Assembly (NCBI GenBank): GCA_002238685.1
Contig: MPMV01000004.1
Coordinates: forward strand, 1-64,000
Direction of reading: 5' to 3'
From: a bacterium EF100-94H03 bin56
GTDB taxonomy: Bacteria > Pseudomonadota > Alphaproteobacteria > SP197
DNA: 64,000 bases
Shown here: positions 27,526-36,429 of the stretch, piece by piece
Layout of the letters: each line of letters opens with the position of its first letter
Position numbering within the stretch: position 1 is the first letter of the stretch
The notes under the pieces: generated by a model
Database searches by the model: none
Told to the model about the DNA's origin: nothing
The model's input: only the letters and a program-made list of their open reading frames with translations
Program-made: the position numbers and the translations under genes

Positions 27526-28252
27526 CGAGCCTCGGTCTCCAGTCCCCGGGGAGTTGCTCTCTCAGCACCTTGACGGGCACCTCCTCGACGGCCCCTCTGG
27601 CGAGCTTGCCAAGCTGGAACGGGCCGTAGGAGGTTCTTATGAGGCGGCTGACGGTGAGACCGAGTGATCCCAGGACGCGGCGAACCTCCCGGTTGCGACC
27701 CTCTCGAAGGGTCATCGTGAGCCAGGCATTGGCGCCAGTCCGGCCATCGAGGCGCGCGGTGATGGAACCGTAGCGGACACCATCGATCGTCACCCCCCTT
27801 TCCAGCGTTTCGAGTGCATCATTCGCCAGGGGTCCATAGACACGCACACGGTATCGCCGGGCCCAGCCGGTCCGTGGCAATTCCATCCAGCGGGCGAGAT
27901 CCCCGTCATTTGTGACGAGCAGAAGGCCTTCCGAAGCGATATCGAGCCTGCCGACGCTCATCAGGTGGGGAGGCGAGTCCCCGAAGAGGTCAAAGACGGT
28001 CCTGCGTCCCTTTTCATCCTGCCTCGTCACCACCAGACCCTGTGGCTTGTTGAGGCGCCACAGACGCAGATGCGGTCGTTCCGGAATGCGCTGGCCGTCG
28101 ATGGTCACGACGTCGTCCGCCGTCACCGTCACACCGGGCGAGGCGAGCACATGGCCGTTGACCGCCACCCTTCCCTCGCCGATCAGCCGTTCCGCTTCGC
28201 GGCGCGAAGCGACACCGGCATGGGCGATGCGTCTGGATACGCGTTCGGCCAT
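27500..28252 (-). CDS. RsuA/RluB-family pseudouridine synthase
   Basis: About 250 residues: an N-terminal S4 RNA-binding domain (RIAHAGVASRREAERLIGEG) and the synthase domain with the catalytic Asp in GRLDIASEGLLLVTNDG. The C-terminal half has LREGRNREVRRVLGSLGL, usual in RluB. The start at 28252 is supported by a TGATG overlap with the upstream amidotransferase stop. Target (16S U516 or 23S U2605) cannot be fixed from sequence alone; RluB is somewhat more likely. Confidence 0.9.
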   Translation of the reverse strand: MAERVSRRIAHAGVASRREAERLIGEGRVAVNGHVLASPGVTVTADDVVTIDGQRIPERPHLRLWRLNKPQGLVVTRQDEKGRRTVFDLFGDSPPHLMSVGRLDIASEGLLLVTNDGDLARWMELPRTGWARRYRVRVYGPLANDALETLERGVTIDGVRYGSITARLDGRTGANAWLTMTLREGRNREVRRVLGSLGLTVSRLIRTSYGPFQLGKLARGAVEEVPVKVLREQLPGDWRPRLDAHRRRPS

Positions 28253-28968
28253 CACCGGCGGCAAGCTTCCACGAAGGCCCTGAAGAGATGCCGGTCGCCC
28301 GTTGAAATGGCGTATTCGGGGTGCCACTGGACACCCAGACAGAAGCGGTAGCCCGCATGCTCGATACCCTCGATGACGCCGTCGCGCGCCACCGCGTTGA
28401 CCGTCACGCCATCGCCCACGGCGTCCGCCGCCTGGTGATGGGCGCTGTTGACCGGGAGCTCCGCGACGCCAACGATATCATGCAGGAGGGTGCTTTCTCT
28501 CACGGTCACGGTATGTCCGGCACGGGTACGCGGCCCCTTCTGTTCGTGGGCGAGACAGTCCGGAACGGAGTCCGGAATGTGCTGGATCAGGGTTCCGCCC
28601 AGCACCACGTTGAGCAGTTGCTGTCCGCCGCATATCCCGAAGACGGGACGGTCACGTTGCAGGGCGTCTTCGGTGACGGCCCATTCGAACCGGGTACGTC
28701 TGTCCTTGGTGGTCACCGACTCATGGCGCATGGCCGCACCGAACAGCATCGGATCGATATCAAAGGCGCCTCCCGTCACCACGACCCCGTCGAGAGCCTC
28801 GACATAGGCCTCTGCAAGACCGGTCTCGTGGCCGATGGCAACCGGCAGTCCGCCCGCATCGACAATGGCGGACATGTAGTTCTGCCGGATGGCGTACCAC
28901 GGCATGTTCGAATAGTGACCGGGCTCCTCGCAATCAAGCGTCAGGCCGATCAGGGGGCGTCCTGGCAT
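28252..28968 (-). CDS. Class I glutamine amidotransferase, PuuD-like (peptidase C26)
   Basis: A 238-residue gamma-glutamyl-gamma-aminobutyrate-hydrolase-like protein. The nucleophile Cys is in VFGICGGQQLLNV and the His-Glu pair in GVQWHPEY. PuuD-type enzymes free GABA from gamma-Glu-GABA in putrescine breakdown, but no other puu gene is adjacent, so the substrate is open. It starts at the ATG 28968, divergent from tadA, and its stop is fused (TGATG) to the start of the pseudouridine synthase gene. Confidence 0.85.
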   Translation of the reverse strand: MPGRPLIGLTLDCEEPGHYSNMPWYAIRQNYMSAIVDAGGLPVAIGHETGLAEAYVEALDGVVVTGGAFDIDPMLFGAAMRHESVTTKDRRTRFEWAVTEDALQRDRPVFGICGGQQLLNVVLGGTLIQHIPDSVPDCLAHEQKGPRTRAGHTVTVRESTLLHDIVGVAELPVNSAHHQAADAVGDGVTVNAVARDGVIEGIEHAGYRFCLGVQWHPEYAISTGDRHLFRAFVEACRR

Positions 28969-29038
28969 GGTGTCCAAATCATCGCGCCTGGGCACTTCAC
29001 TGTGGCGGTTCCCGTGGCTGCGTGCAAGAAGGAAGGCC

Positions 29039-29491
29039 GTGGAACGGACGGCAACATACATGGAAGTCGCGCTCGCCGAGGCCGAGGCCGCCGCCAGGCG
29101 GGGTGAGCCTCCGGTGGGCGCCGTCGTCGTGCTGGACGGGGAGATTGTCGCGGCAGCCGGCAACCGTACGCGCGAGGACGCCGACCCCACCGCCCATGCG
29201 GAAATCATCGTCCTGCGGCAGGCCTGCCGGACACTGGGCCTCCACCGTCTCGACGGCGCCGATCTCCATGTCACCCTGGAACCCTGTCCCATGTGCGCCG
29301 GCGCCATCGCCGAAGCCCGCATCCGGCGTCTCTACTACGGAGCCGAGGACCCCAAGGGAGGCGCTGTCGACAACGGCGTGCGTCTCTTCGATCAACCGAC
29401 CTGCCACCACCGGCCCGAGGTCTATGGCGGCATCCTCGAAACCCGCTGCAGCGAACTCCTCAAGACCTTCTTTGCCGCCAGAAGATCATGA
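29039..29491 (+). CDS. tadA: tRNA-specific adenosine deaminase
   Basis: Deaminates A34 to inosine in tRNA-Arg(ACG). 150 residues. The zinc site is THE-like TAHAEIIVL (His and catalytic Glu) plus PCPMCAGAIAEARI (two Cys). GTG at 29039 is preferred because GGAAGG lies just upstream and the TadA helix begins shortly after; ATG 29060 is an alternative. Confidence 0.95.
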   Translation: MERTATYMEVALAEAEAAARRGEPPVGAVVVLDGEIVAAAGNRTREDADPTAHAEIIVLRQACRTLGLHRLDGADLHVTLEPCPMCAGAIAEARIRRLYYGAEDPKGGAVDNGVRLFDQPTCHHRPEVYGGILETRCSELLKTFFAARRS

Positions 29492-29536
29492 GACCGCACC
29501 GCAACGCCCGCTGACCAGGAGTGTTGCGGTGCGGTC
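29492..29536. terminator. Bidirectional terminator between tadA and binding-protein array
   Basis: GACCGCACCGCAAC at 29492-29505 is perfectly complementary to GTTGCGGTGCGGTC at 29523-29536, a 14-bp stem with a 17-nt loop starting one base after the tadA stop. It sits between convergent genes, so it can serve both strands. Confidence 0.75.
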
Positions 29537-29563
29537 GTCAAGGAACGTGTGTCGCTGACCTCG

Positions 29564-30688
29564 CTAGAGGCCGGCGATGATGTCTTCCCAGGTCTCCAGC
29601 ATCAGCTCATCGATCTCCGGATTGAGCGGAACCCAGAAACTCGTGCCCTCCATCAACCTCACGGGGTCGTCGTAGCCCAGTGCCACGAGTGTTTCGCGAT
29701 CCACCAGATCGAACGACTTCGCGTTGCCATGACCGTAGCCATAGGACTCGATGAGGAACTTTCCGGTCTCCGGAGTGAGCCAGGCATTGATGAAATCGTA
29801 AGCCATCCCCTCGTCGTTCTCGGCTGCGGAAAGATGAACGAGGCCGCAGGCCCAGCCGAAGGCGCCTTCCTTCGGTGCGGCAAAGGCCACCGGAATGCCC
29901 TGGTTGAGGAGATTGACGAGGGCCTCGTTCCAGGCATAGGCGACAACGCACTCGCCCGACGCCATGGCCTGCTCCATGTCGGTCTGGCTGTCCCAGTAGA
30001 ACCTGACGAGACCACGCTGCTGGCGCGCCAGTTCGGCCGATTCCGCGATCTGCTCGGGCGTCGGGTTCATCGGATCGTAGCCCAGCATCTTGAGAGCGAT
30101 CGAGAGGCTCGCAGAGTCATTCCGGCCGCAGATGCGACCGCTGTAGCGCTCATCGAACATCATGCCCCAGGACTCCTCGCCCTCGACGATGTCGGTCCGG
30201 TAGATCACCGAAGACAGTCCGAAATCGGTGATGGCCATGTAGACATCGCCATCGATCACCGCACCGTTCATGGTGTGCAGTGCCGGGAACATGTCGTCCC
30301 AGGCGTCGATGCGGGAGACGTCGAGCGGCTTGATCACCCCAGCGTCATGCCAGCGGGGAACACCGTCCACACAGGGATGAGCAAGATCGGCAACGAAGCC
30401 GGCCCGGATCTTCTGCAGACCATCCTCCGCCGAGGCGAAGATCGACCAGTCCGGAGAACTCCCGTGCTTGTCGACAAAGGACTGGTGCAGCTCCGCCACC
30501 TCGTAGGCCGACCACGTGAAGTAGTGGATCATGTCGCCCTCGGCCGCCCTCGCAGGCGAAACCAGTGACGAGGCGACCGGCGCCAGCCCCGCCGCTGCTG
30601 CGACAGCCATGAAGTCACGGCGGTCAATTTCGCGGTTGAGCATCTTCCTGTGCAGCTGCTCGACTCGCGGCTTTCTCAACACATGCAT
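29564..30688 (-). CDS. Tat-exported PotD-like solute-binding protein, copy 1
   Basis: A 374-residue periplasmic receptor of the spermidine/putrescine type. It has a twin-arginine signal (DRRDFMAVAAAAGLAPVASS). The mature part starts near AEGDMIHYFTWSAYE and shows PotD-family patterns such as YMAITDFGLSSVIYRTD. The true start is ATG 30688, matching the other two copies, with AAGGAG upstream. No permease or ATPase of this system is nearby, so it must work with a transporter encoded elsewhere. The three copies share nearly identical signal regions but differ in ligand-side loops. Confidence 0.9.
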   Translation of the reverse strand: MHVLRKPRVEQLHRKMLNREIDRRDFMAVAAAAGLAPVASSLVSPARAAEGDMIHYFTWSAYEVAELHQSFVDKHGSSPDWSIFASAEDGLQKIRAGFVADLAHPCVDGVPRWHDAGVIKPLDVSRIDAWDDMFPALHTMNGAVIDGDVYMAITDFGLSSVIYRTDIVEGEESWGMMFDERYSGRICGRNDSASLSIALKMLGYDPMNPTPEQIAESAELARQQRGLVRFYWDSQTDMEQAMASGECVVAYAWNEALVNLLNQGIPVAFAAPKEGAFGWACGLVHLSAAENDEGMAYDFINAWLTPETGKFLIESYGYGHGNAKSFDLVDRETLVALGYDDPVRLMEGTSFWVPLNPEIDELMLETWEDIIAGL

Positions 30689-30729
30689 CGTCAAGTCACT
30701 CCTTGATGTTGTCCTGCAGATGAACCGGT

Positions 30730-30789
30730 TCTAGAGTCCGGCAACGACATCCTCCCATATCTCGCACATGAGCTGGCTGATCTCCGGCG
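30730..30789 (-). pseudogene. Remnant C-terminus of a fourth PotD-like copy
   Basis: Immediately after the stop of copy 2, the minus strand encodes PEISQLMCEIWEDVVAGL and a stop. This matches the end of copy 3 (PEITQLMYEIWEDVVAGL) rather than copies 1 and 2 (IDELMLETWEDIIAGL). It marks a lost or recombined fourth gene. Confidence 0.8.
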
Positions 30790-31914
30790 CTAGAGGCCGG
30801 CAATGATGTCTTCCCAGGTCTCCAGCATCAGTTCGTCGATCGCCGGATCCATGGGAACCCAGAAAGCGGTCCCGCTCATCAGTCGCTCGGGATCGTCATA
30901 GCCCAGAGCAACGAGAGTCTCCCGGTCCACGAGATCGAACGACTTGATGTTGCCGTGACCATAGCCGTAAGCCTCAATGAGGAACTTGCCGGTCTCCGGC
31001 GCCAGCCACGCGTTGATCAAGTCGTAGGCCATCTGCTCGTCGTTCTGGGCCGCGGAAAGGTACACGAGGCCACAGGCCCAGCCAAAGGCGCCTTCCTTCG
31101 GCGCCGCAAAGGCAACCGGAATCCCCTGGTCGAGGAGATTGACGAGAGCCTCGTTCCAGGCATAGGCCACGACGCACTCGCCGGAGGCGATGGCCTGTTC
31201 CATGTCGGTCTGGCTGTCCCAATAGAACCTGACGAGTTCACGCTGCTTGCGCGCCATGTCAGCGGCTTCCATGACCTGTTCAGGCGTGGGATTCATCGGG
31301 TCATAACCCAGAATCTTGAGCGGAACGAAGATGCTGGCCGTGGTGTTCCTGGCGCAGACGCGGCCCGCGTACTTCTCATCGTACATGTACATCCAGGACT
31401 CCTCGCCCTCGACGATATCGGTGCGATAGATCATCGATGACAGCCCGAAGTCCGTGATCGCCATGTAGACGTCGCCATCGATCGTCGCACCGTTCATGGT
31501 GTGGAGCGCTGGGAACATGTCGTCCCAGTGATCGATGCGCGAGATATCCAGCGGCTGGATTACCCCGGCGTCATGCCAGCGCGGTACATTGTCGACACAG
31601 GGATGGGCAAGATCGGCAACGAAGCCGGCGCGGATCTTCTGCAGTCCGTCCTCCGCCGAGGCGAAGATCGACCAGTCCGGGGACCGACCGTACTTGTCGA
31701 AGAAGGGCTGGTGAAGTTCCACCGGTTCGTAACCCGACCAGGTGAAGTAGTGGATCATGTCGCCCTCAGCCGCCCTCGCAGGCGAAACCAGTGACGAGGC
31801 GACCGGCGCCAGCCCCGCCGCTGCTGCGACAGCCATGAAGTCACGGCGGTCAATTTCGCGGTTGAGCATCTTCCTGTGCAGATGCTCGACACGCGGTTTT
31901 CTCAACACATGCAT
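30790..31914 (-). CDS. Tat-exported PotD-like solute-binding protein, copy 2
   Basis: Same length (374 residues) and architecture as copy 1, with an identical Tat region (RRDFMAVAAAAG). Differences cluster in the mature domain, for example YTWSGYEPVELHQPFFDKYG-like changes and MYMYDEKYAGRVCARNTTAS in place of MMFDERYSGRICGRNDSAS. This suggests altered ligand preference. AAGGAG precedes the ATG at 31914. The leader between copies is also repeated (CTGCAGATGAACCGGTTCTA). Confidence 0.9.
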   Translation of the reverse strand: MHVLRKPRVEHLHRKMLNREIDRRDFMAVAAAAGLAPVASSLVSPARAAEGDMIHYFTWSGYEPVELHQPFFDKYGRSPDWSIFASAEDGLQKIRAGFVADLAHPCVDNVPRWHDAGVIQPLDISRIDHWDDMFPALHTMNGATIDGDVYMAITDFGLSSMIYRTDIVEGEESWMYMYDEKYAGRVCARNTTASIFVPLKILGYDPMNPTPEQVMEAADMARKQRELVRFYWDSQTDMEQAIASGECVVAYAWNEALVNLLDQGIPVAFAAPKEGAFGWACGLVYLSAAQNDEQMAYDLINAWLAPETGKFLIEAYGYGHGNIKSFDLVDRETLVALGYDDPERLMSGTAFWVPMDPAIDELMLETWEDIIAGL

Positions 31915-31956
31915 CGTCAGGTCACTCCTTGTTGTTGTCCTGCAGATGAACCGGTT

Positions 31957-33081
31957 CTAGAGACCGGCAACGACATCCTCCCATATCTCGTACATGAGCT
32001 GGGTGATTTCAGGATCGACCGGAATCCAGAAATTGGTACCCTCCATCAGGCCCACGGGGTCGTCATAGCCCAGCGCAATGAGGGTCTCGCGATCCACCAG
32101 ATCGAACGACTTGATGTTGCCGTGACCATAGCCATAGGTCTCGATGAGGTACTTGCCGGTCTCCGGCGCCAGCCACGCGTCGATGAAATCGTAGGCCATC
32201 TGTTCGTCATTCTGGGCCGCCGCAAGGTACACGAGACCGCAGGCCCAGCCGAAGGCGCCCTCCTTGGGCGTCGCGAATGCGACCGGAATACCCTGGTCGA
32301 GGAGATTGACCAGCGCCTCGTTCCAGGCATAGGCAATGACGCACTCGCCGGTGGCCACCGCCTGTTCCATGTCCGTCTGGCTCTCCCAGTAGAAACGGGC
32401 CAGCGGGCGTTGCTTGCGGCCCATCTCGGCGGCTTCCCTGACCTGATCGGCCGTCGGGTTCATGGGATCGTAACCCAGAAGCTTGAGTGCGATGGAGAGG
32501 TTCGCCGTACCGGCATTGGGACAGATTCGACCGGCATATCGCTCGTCGAACAGCATGTTCCAGGTTTCTTCACCCTCGTAGATATCGGTGCGGTAGATGA
32601 CTGACGACAGCCCGAAGTCCGTAATCACCATGTAGACGTCGCCGTTGATCGTCGCTCCGTTCATGGTGTGGAGTGCGGGGAACATGTCATCCCAGTGACT
32701 GATGCGCGAGGTATCCAGCGGCTGCAGGACACCCGCATCGTGCCAGCGCGGCACGCTGTCGACGCAGGGATGCGCAAGATCGGCAGCGAAGCCGGCCCGA
32801 ATCTTCTGCAGGCCATCCTCCGACGAGGCGAAGAGCGACCAGTCCGGCGATTGGCCGTACTTGTCGACAAAGGGCTGGTGCAGTTCCGGCACCTCGTAGG
32901 CCGACCATGTGAAGTAGTGGATCATGTCGCCCTCGGCCGCCGTCACAGGCGAAACCAGTGACGGGGCAACCGGCGCCAGACCCGCCGCCGCGGCGGCAGC
33001 CAGGAAATCGCGGCGCCCGATTTCGCGGTTGAGCATTTTCCTGTGCAACTGCTCGACACGTGGTTTTCTCATGACATGCAT
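31957..33081 (-). CDS. Tat-exported PotD-like solute-binding protein, copy 3
   Basis: First gene of the array in transcription order (374 residues) and the most divergent: signal GRRDFLAAAAAAGLAPVAPS, and C-terminus ITQLMYEIWEDVVAGL. GAGGAGGG precedes the ATG at 33081. It is divergent from the Liv-type operon, and the 187-bp gap at 33082-33268 must carry both promoters. Confidence 0.9.
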   Translation of the reverse strand: MHVMRKPRVEQLHRKMLNREIGRRDFLAAAAAAGLAPVAPSLVSPVTAAEGDMIHYFTWSAYEVPELHQPFVDKYGQSPDWSLFASSEDGLQKIRAGFAADLAHPCVDSVPRWHDAGVLQPLDTSRISHWDDMFPALHTMNGATINGDVYMVITDFGLSSVIYRTDIYEGEETWNMLFDERYAGRICPNAGTANLSIALKLLGYDPMNPTADQVREAAEMGRKQRPLARFYWESQTDMEQAVATGECVIAYAWNEALVNLLDQGIPVAFATPKEGAFGWACGLVYLAAAQNDEQMAYDFIDAWLAPETGKYLIETYGYGHGNIKSFDLVDRETLIALGYDDPVGLMEGTNFWIPVDPEITQLMYEIWEDVVAGL

Positions 33082-33268
33082 CGTTCAATCCCTCCTCAGT
33101 TCATCACAAGGGTCAAGAATGCGCCCCTTCAACACCGTCTGCAAGCGATCCGCGCGCCTTGCGTGCGGGGTCCTTGAACGAAAGGGCGATGCTTGTTACG
33201 CACCATCCTGTCAGTTCGCTGACCGTGAGGTATCATGACCGTCCACAACACGTGAAGGAGACAAGGCG

Positions 33269-34408
33269 ATGAGAGCGCTTGTGACAGCCGGTGCGGCACT
33301 GGTTCTTTGTGCCGCGTCGGTGACCGCGTCGGCCGATGGCCTCAAAGTGGGCATGATCACGACCCTGTCGGGTGGTGGCTCGGCTCTCGGAGTGGATGTA
33401 CGCGACGGATTCATGCTGGCTCTTGACCAGTCGGGGCGCACCGACATTGACGTCGTGATCGAGGACGACCAGCGCAAGCCCGAGATCGCGGTCCAGATCG
33501 CCGACAAGATGGTGCAGTCCGACAACGTCGATGTGCTGACCGGCATCATCTGGTCGAACCTCGCCATTGCCGTGGTGCCCTCGGTGGTGCGCCAGGGAAA
33601 GTTCTATCTCTCGCCCAATGCCGGACCCTCGAAACTCGCGGGTGAGGGCTGTCACGAGAACTACTTCAATGTCGCCTGGCAGAACGACAACCTGCATGAG
33701 GCCGCCGGCGGCCATGCCAACGACGCCGGTTTCGCGAAGTCCTTCATCCTGGCTCCGAACTATCCTGCCGGACACGATGCACTGACCGGCTACAAGAGGT
33801 TCTTCACCGGCGAGATCGCGGCCGAGGTCTACACCGAACTCGGCCAGACCGACTATGCCGCGGAAATCGCGCAGATCCGCGCATCGGATGCCGACAGCGT
33901 CTTCTTTTTCCTTCCCGGCGGCATGGGGATCTCGTTCATGAAGCAGTACGCCGGATCGGGCGTCGACCTTCCGGTGGTTGGTCCCGCGTTTTCTTTCGAC
34001 CAGGGCATCCTCAATGCCGTGGGCGAGGCCGCACTGGGTGTGAGGAACACGTCGCAGTGGTCGAAAGATCTCGACAATGCCGCCAACCAGGCATTCGTAG
34101 CCAGCTTCCAGGAAGCCTACGGTCGCCTGCCGTCGCTCTATGCCTCACAGGGGTTCGATACCGCCAATCTTCTGATCAGCGCTCTCGACAAGGCCGATGT
34201 CAGCGACGCCGACGCCTTCCGCGAGGCACTCCGGGCCGCCGACTTCACCTCCGTGAGGGGCGACTTCATGTTCGGTCCCAACCATCACCCGGTGCAGGAC
34301 ATCTACGTGCGCGAGGTGGTCATGGAGGACGGTGTCCTCACCAACCGTATTGTTTCGCTCGCCCTCGAGGATCACGCGGACGCCTACGCCGGCGAGTGTT
34401 CGATGTAA
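33269..34408 (+). CDS. Liv-type ABC transporter substrate-binding protein
   Basis: A 379-residue periplasmic receptor of type-1 fold (LivK/branched-chain amino-acid family). Signal peptide MRALVTAGAALVLCAASVTA ends with ASA. The mature part begins LKVGMITTLSGGGSALG, typical of COG0683. SD GAAGGAG precedes the ATG. It heads a complete five-gene SBP-permease-permease-ATPase-ATPase operon. The ligand may not be branched-chain amino acids; relatives take up aromatic acids, amides or urea. Confidence 0.9.
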   Translation: MRALVTAGAALVLCAASVTASADGLKVGMITTLSGGGSALGVDVRDGFMLALDQSGRTDIDVVIEDDQRKPEIAVQIADKMVQSDNVDVLTGIIWSNLAIAVVPSVVRQGKFYLSPNAGPSKLAGEGCHENYFNVAWQNDNLHEAAGGHANDAGFAKSFILAPNYPAGHDALTGYKRFFTGEIAAEVYTELGQTDYAAEIAQIRASDADSVFFFLPGGMGISFMKQYAGSGVDLPVVGPAFSFDQGILNAVGEAALGVRNTSQWSKDLDNAANQAFVASFQEAYGRLPSLYASQGFDTANLLISALDKADVSDADAFREALRAADFTSVRGDFMFGPNHHPVQDIYVREVVMEDGVLTNRIVSLALEDHADAYAGECSM

Positions 34409-34414
34409 CGCTTC

Positions 34415-34458
34415 CTGCCCTTCCGGCCGGCGCCCAGGCGGGCCTGCCGGAAGGGCAG
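34415..34458 (+). promoter_or_regulatory. Intercistronic stem-loop covering the livH ribosome-binding site
   Basis: CTGCCCTTCCGGC (34415-34427) is a perfect 13-bp complement of GCCGGAAGGGCAG (34446-34458). The right arm contains GGAAGGG, the ribosome-binding site for the ATG at 34464. The hairpin should protect the upstream binding-protein mRNA from 3' decay and limit permease translation, explaining receptor excess. Confidence 0.7.
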
Positions 34459-34463
34459 CACAC

Positions 34464-35441
34464 ATGATGCCGGCAACACTGATCGCCGAGCAGGTTCTCA
34501 ACGGCCTGCAGTTCGGCGTCATGCTGTTCCTCATGTCCGCAGGCCTCACCCTGGTCTTCGGCGTCATGGGGCTCATCAATCTGGCCCACGGTTCCCTCTA
34601 CATGGTCGGAGCCTTCGCCTGTGCAGCGGTGGTGGCGGCCACCGGTTCCTCCTACTGGGTCGGCCCCTTCCCCTCTCCGGGGGTGGTGGCGCCCCCCGGT
34701 TCGTTCTGGCTTGGTCTCGCGGCGAGCCTCGCCGCCGCAGCCGCCGCCGGCGCCCTTGTCGAGGTGACCCTCATGCGGCGCCTCTACCAGAGAGGACACC
34801 TCGATCAGGTCCTGGTCACCTTCGCGCTCATCCTCGTCTTTTCGGAAGGCATCCGCTGGATCTTCGGCGCCTTTCCCCTCTACCTCGACATTCCTCCATC
34901 GCTGGGCGGGACCGTTCCCCTGCCCGGCGGGCTCGATTACCCCCTCTACCGTCTCGTCATCATCGCCGCCGGCCTGGCGGTCGCTGCCGGGCTCTTTCAG
35001 CTTGTCTCCCGGACCCGTCTTGGCATGCGCATCCGGGCCGGCGAGTCCGATCGCGAAATGATCGCCGCCATCGGTGTCAATATCCGCGCACTCTATACCG
35101 CCGTCTTTGCCCTGGGTGCCGCCCTTGCCGGGTTTGCAGGTGCGGTCATCGGATCCATTACTTCCGTGGAGGTCGGCATGGGCGAGCCTGTCCTGATTCT
35201 CGCCTTCGTGGTGATCGTCATCGGCGGTATCGGCTCCATCAAGGGCGCTCTCGTCGGCGCCATCCTGGTGGGCGTGACGGATACCATGGGCCGCCTCCTG
35301 CTCCCCGCACTCTTCGCCACCTTTCTCGAGCCGGCCGATGCTGCCGCCACAGGCGCCTCACTGGCCTCCATGCTCATCTACCTGCTGATGGCGCTGATCC
35401 TGTTCTTCAGGCCTGGCGGCCTCTTCGGCAAGGTCGCCTGA
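34464..35441 (+). CDS. livH: Branched-chain-type ABC permease (LivH family)
   Basis: A 325-residue inner-membrane permease. Begins LIAEQVLNGLQFGVMLFLMS, with the family signature GLTLVFGVMGLINLAHGSLY. About eight hydrophobic helices follow. An extra Gly/Pro-rich loop (SSYWVGPFPSPGVVAPPGS) between the first helices is unusual. It starts at 34464 rather than upstream because the LivH N-terminal helix begins here. A hairpin overlaps its ribosome-binding site. Confidence 0.9.
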   Translation: MMPATLIAEQVLNGLQFGVMLFLMSAGLTLVFGVMGLINLAHGSLYMVGAFACAAVVAATGSSYWVGPFPSPGVVAPPGSFWLGLAASLAAAAAAGALVEVTLMRRLYQRGHLDQVLVTFALILVFSEGIRWIFGAFPLYLDIPPSLGGTVPLPGGLDYPLYRLVIIAAGLAVAAGLFQLVSRTRLGMRIRAGESDREMIAAIGVNIRALYTAVFALGAALAGFAGAVIGSITSVEVGMGEPVLILAFVVIVIGGIGSIKGALVGAILVGVTDTMGRLLLPALFATFLEPADAAATGASLASMLIYLLMALILFFRPGGLFGKVA

Positions 35442-35448
35442 CGCCCCC

Positions 35449-36429
35449 ATGACCGCGAGGATCGCTTCCACGGCCGTCGTTCTCCTGCTTCTCGCCGTGC
35501 CGCTTGCCGGCACGGTCCTGGATGAGCCGTGGCTCATCACCCTGGCAACCCGTGTCGCCATCCTCGGAATGGCGGGCGTGGGGCTCAACCTGGTGCTGGG
35601 CTATGGCGGCATGGTGTCCCTGGGGCACGCGGCCTACTTCGGAGTCGGCGGCTATGTGGCGGGCATTCTCGCTCACCACGCACTGGAAGGTCACCCCGTC
35701 CTGGCGTGGCCAATCGCGCTTGGCGGCACCGATTCCATGATTGTCATCTGGCTCGTCGCCATCGTCTGCGGAGCATTGCTCGCCCTTCTCATCGGCTGTC
35801 TCTCACTCAGAACAACCGGCGTCTACTTTATCATGATCACCCTGGCATTCGCCCAGATGATCTACTACTTCACGGTCTCGTGGCCGGCCTATGGCGGCGA
35901 GGACGGGTTGCCGATCTACCTGCGCAACAGCCTCGTTGGCCTCGACACCATGGATCCGATGACGTTCTTCCTGATTGTCTTCGCCGCCCTTGTCGTCGTC
36001 ATCTTTCTGGTCTCCAGGGTCGTGCGATCCAGATTCGGCCTGGCGCTCACTGCGGTCAGACAGAACGAGGCCCGGGTGCGCAGCGTGGGCATCGGTGGTT
36101 TTCGCATACGTCTGGTCGCCTTCGTCATGTCGGGCGCCATCACGGCGCTTGCCGGCGCGCTCTTCGTCGATCTCAATCGCTTCGTCAGTCCGTCCATGCT
36201 GAGCTGGCACACCTCCGGAGAGATCATGGTCTTCGTCATCCTCGGCGGCGTGGCCCGCCTGTGGGGGCCCATTGCCGGCGCGGCACTCTATGTCTTCCTC
36301 GAACAGGTCCTCGGCTCCATGACTGACCACTGGCAATTCTGGGTCGGGCTGTTGCTCATCGCCGTGGTACTCCACGCCCGTGGCGGCATCATGGGGTTCA
36401 CATCCGGCAGACGCTCCGATGACGGTTGA
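35449..36429 (+). CDS. livM: Branched-chain-type ABC permease (LivM family)
   Basis: A 326-residue partner permease. The signature AGVGLNLVLGYGGMVSLGHA and the cytoplasmic coupling region SRFGLALTAVRQNEARVRSV are LivM hallmarks. About eight to ten hydrophobic segments. Its stop overlaps the start of the next ATPase gene. Confidence 0.92.
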   Translation: MTARIASTAVVLLLLAVPLAGTVLDEPWLITLATRVAILGMAGVGLNLVLGYGGMVSLGHAAYFGVGGYVAGILAHHALEGHPVLAWPIALGGTDSMIVIWLVAIVCGALLALLIGCLSLRTTGVYFIMITLAFAQMIYYFTVSWPAYGGEDGLPIYLRNSLVGLDTMDPMTFFLIVFAALVVVIFLVSRVVRSRFGLALTAVRQNEARVRSVGIGGFRIRLVAFVMSGAITALAGALFVDLNRFVSPSMLSWHTSGEIMVFVILGGVARLWGPIAGAALYVFLEQVLGSMTDHWQFWVGLLLIAVVLHARGGIMGFTSGRRSDDG

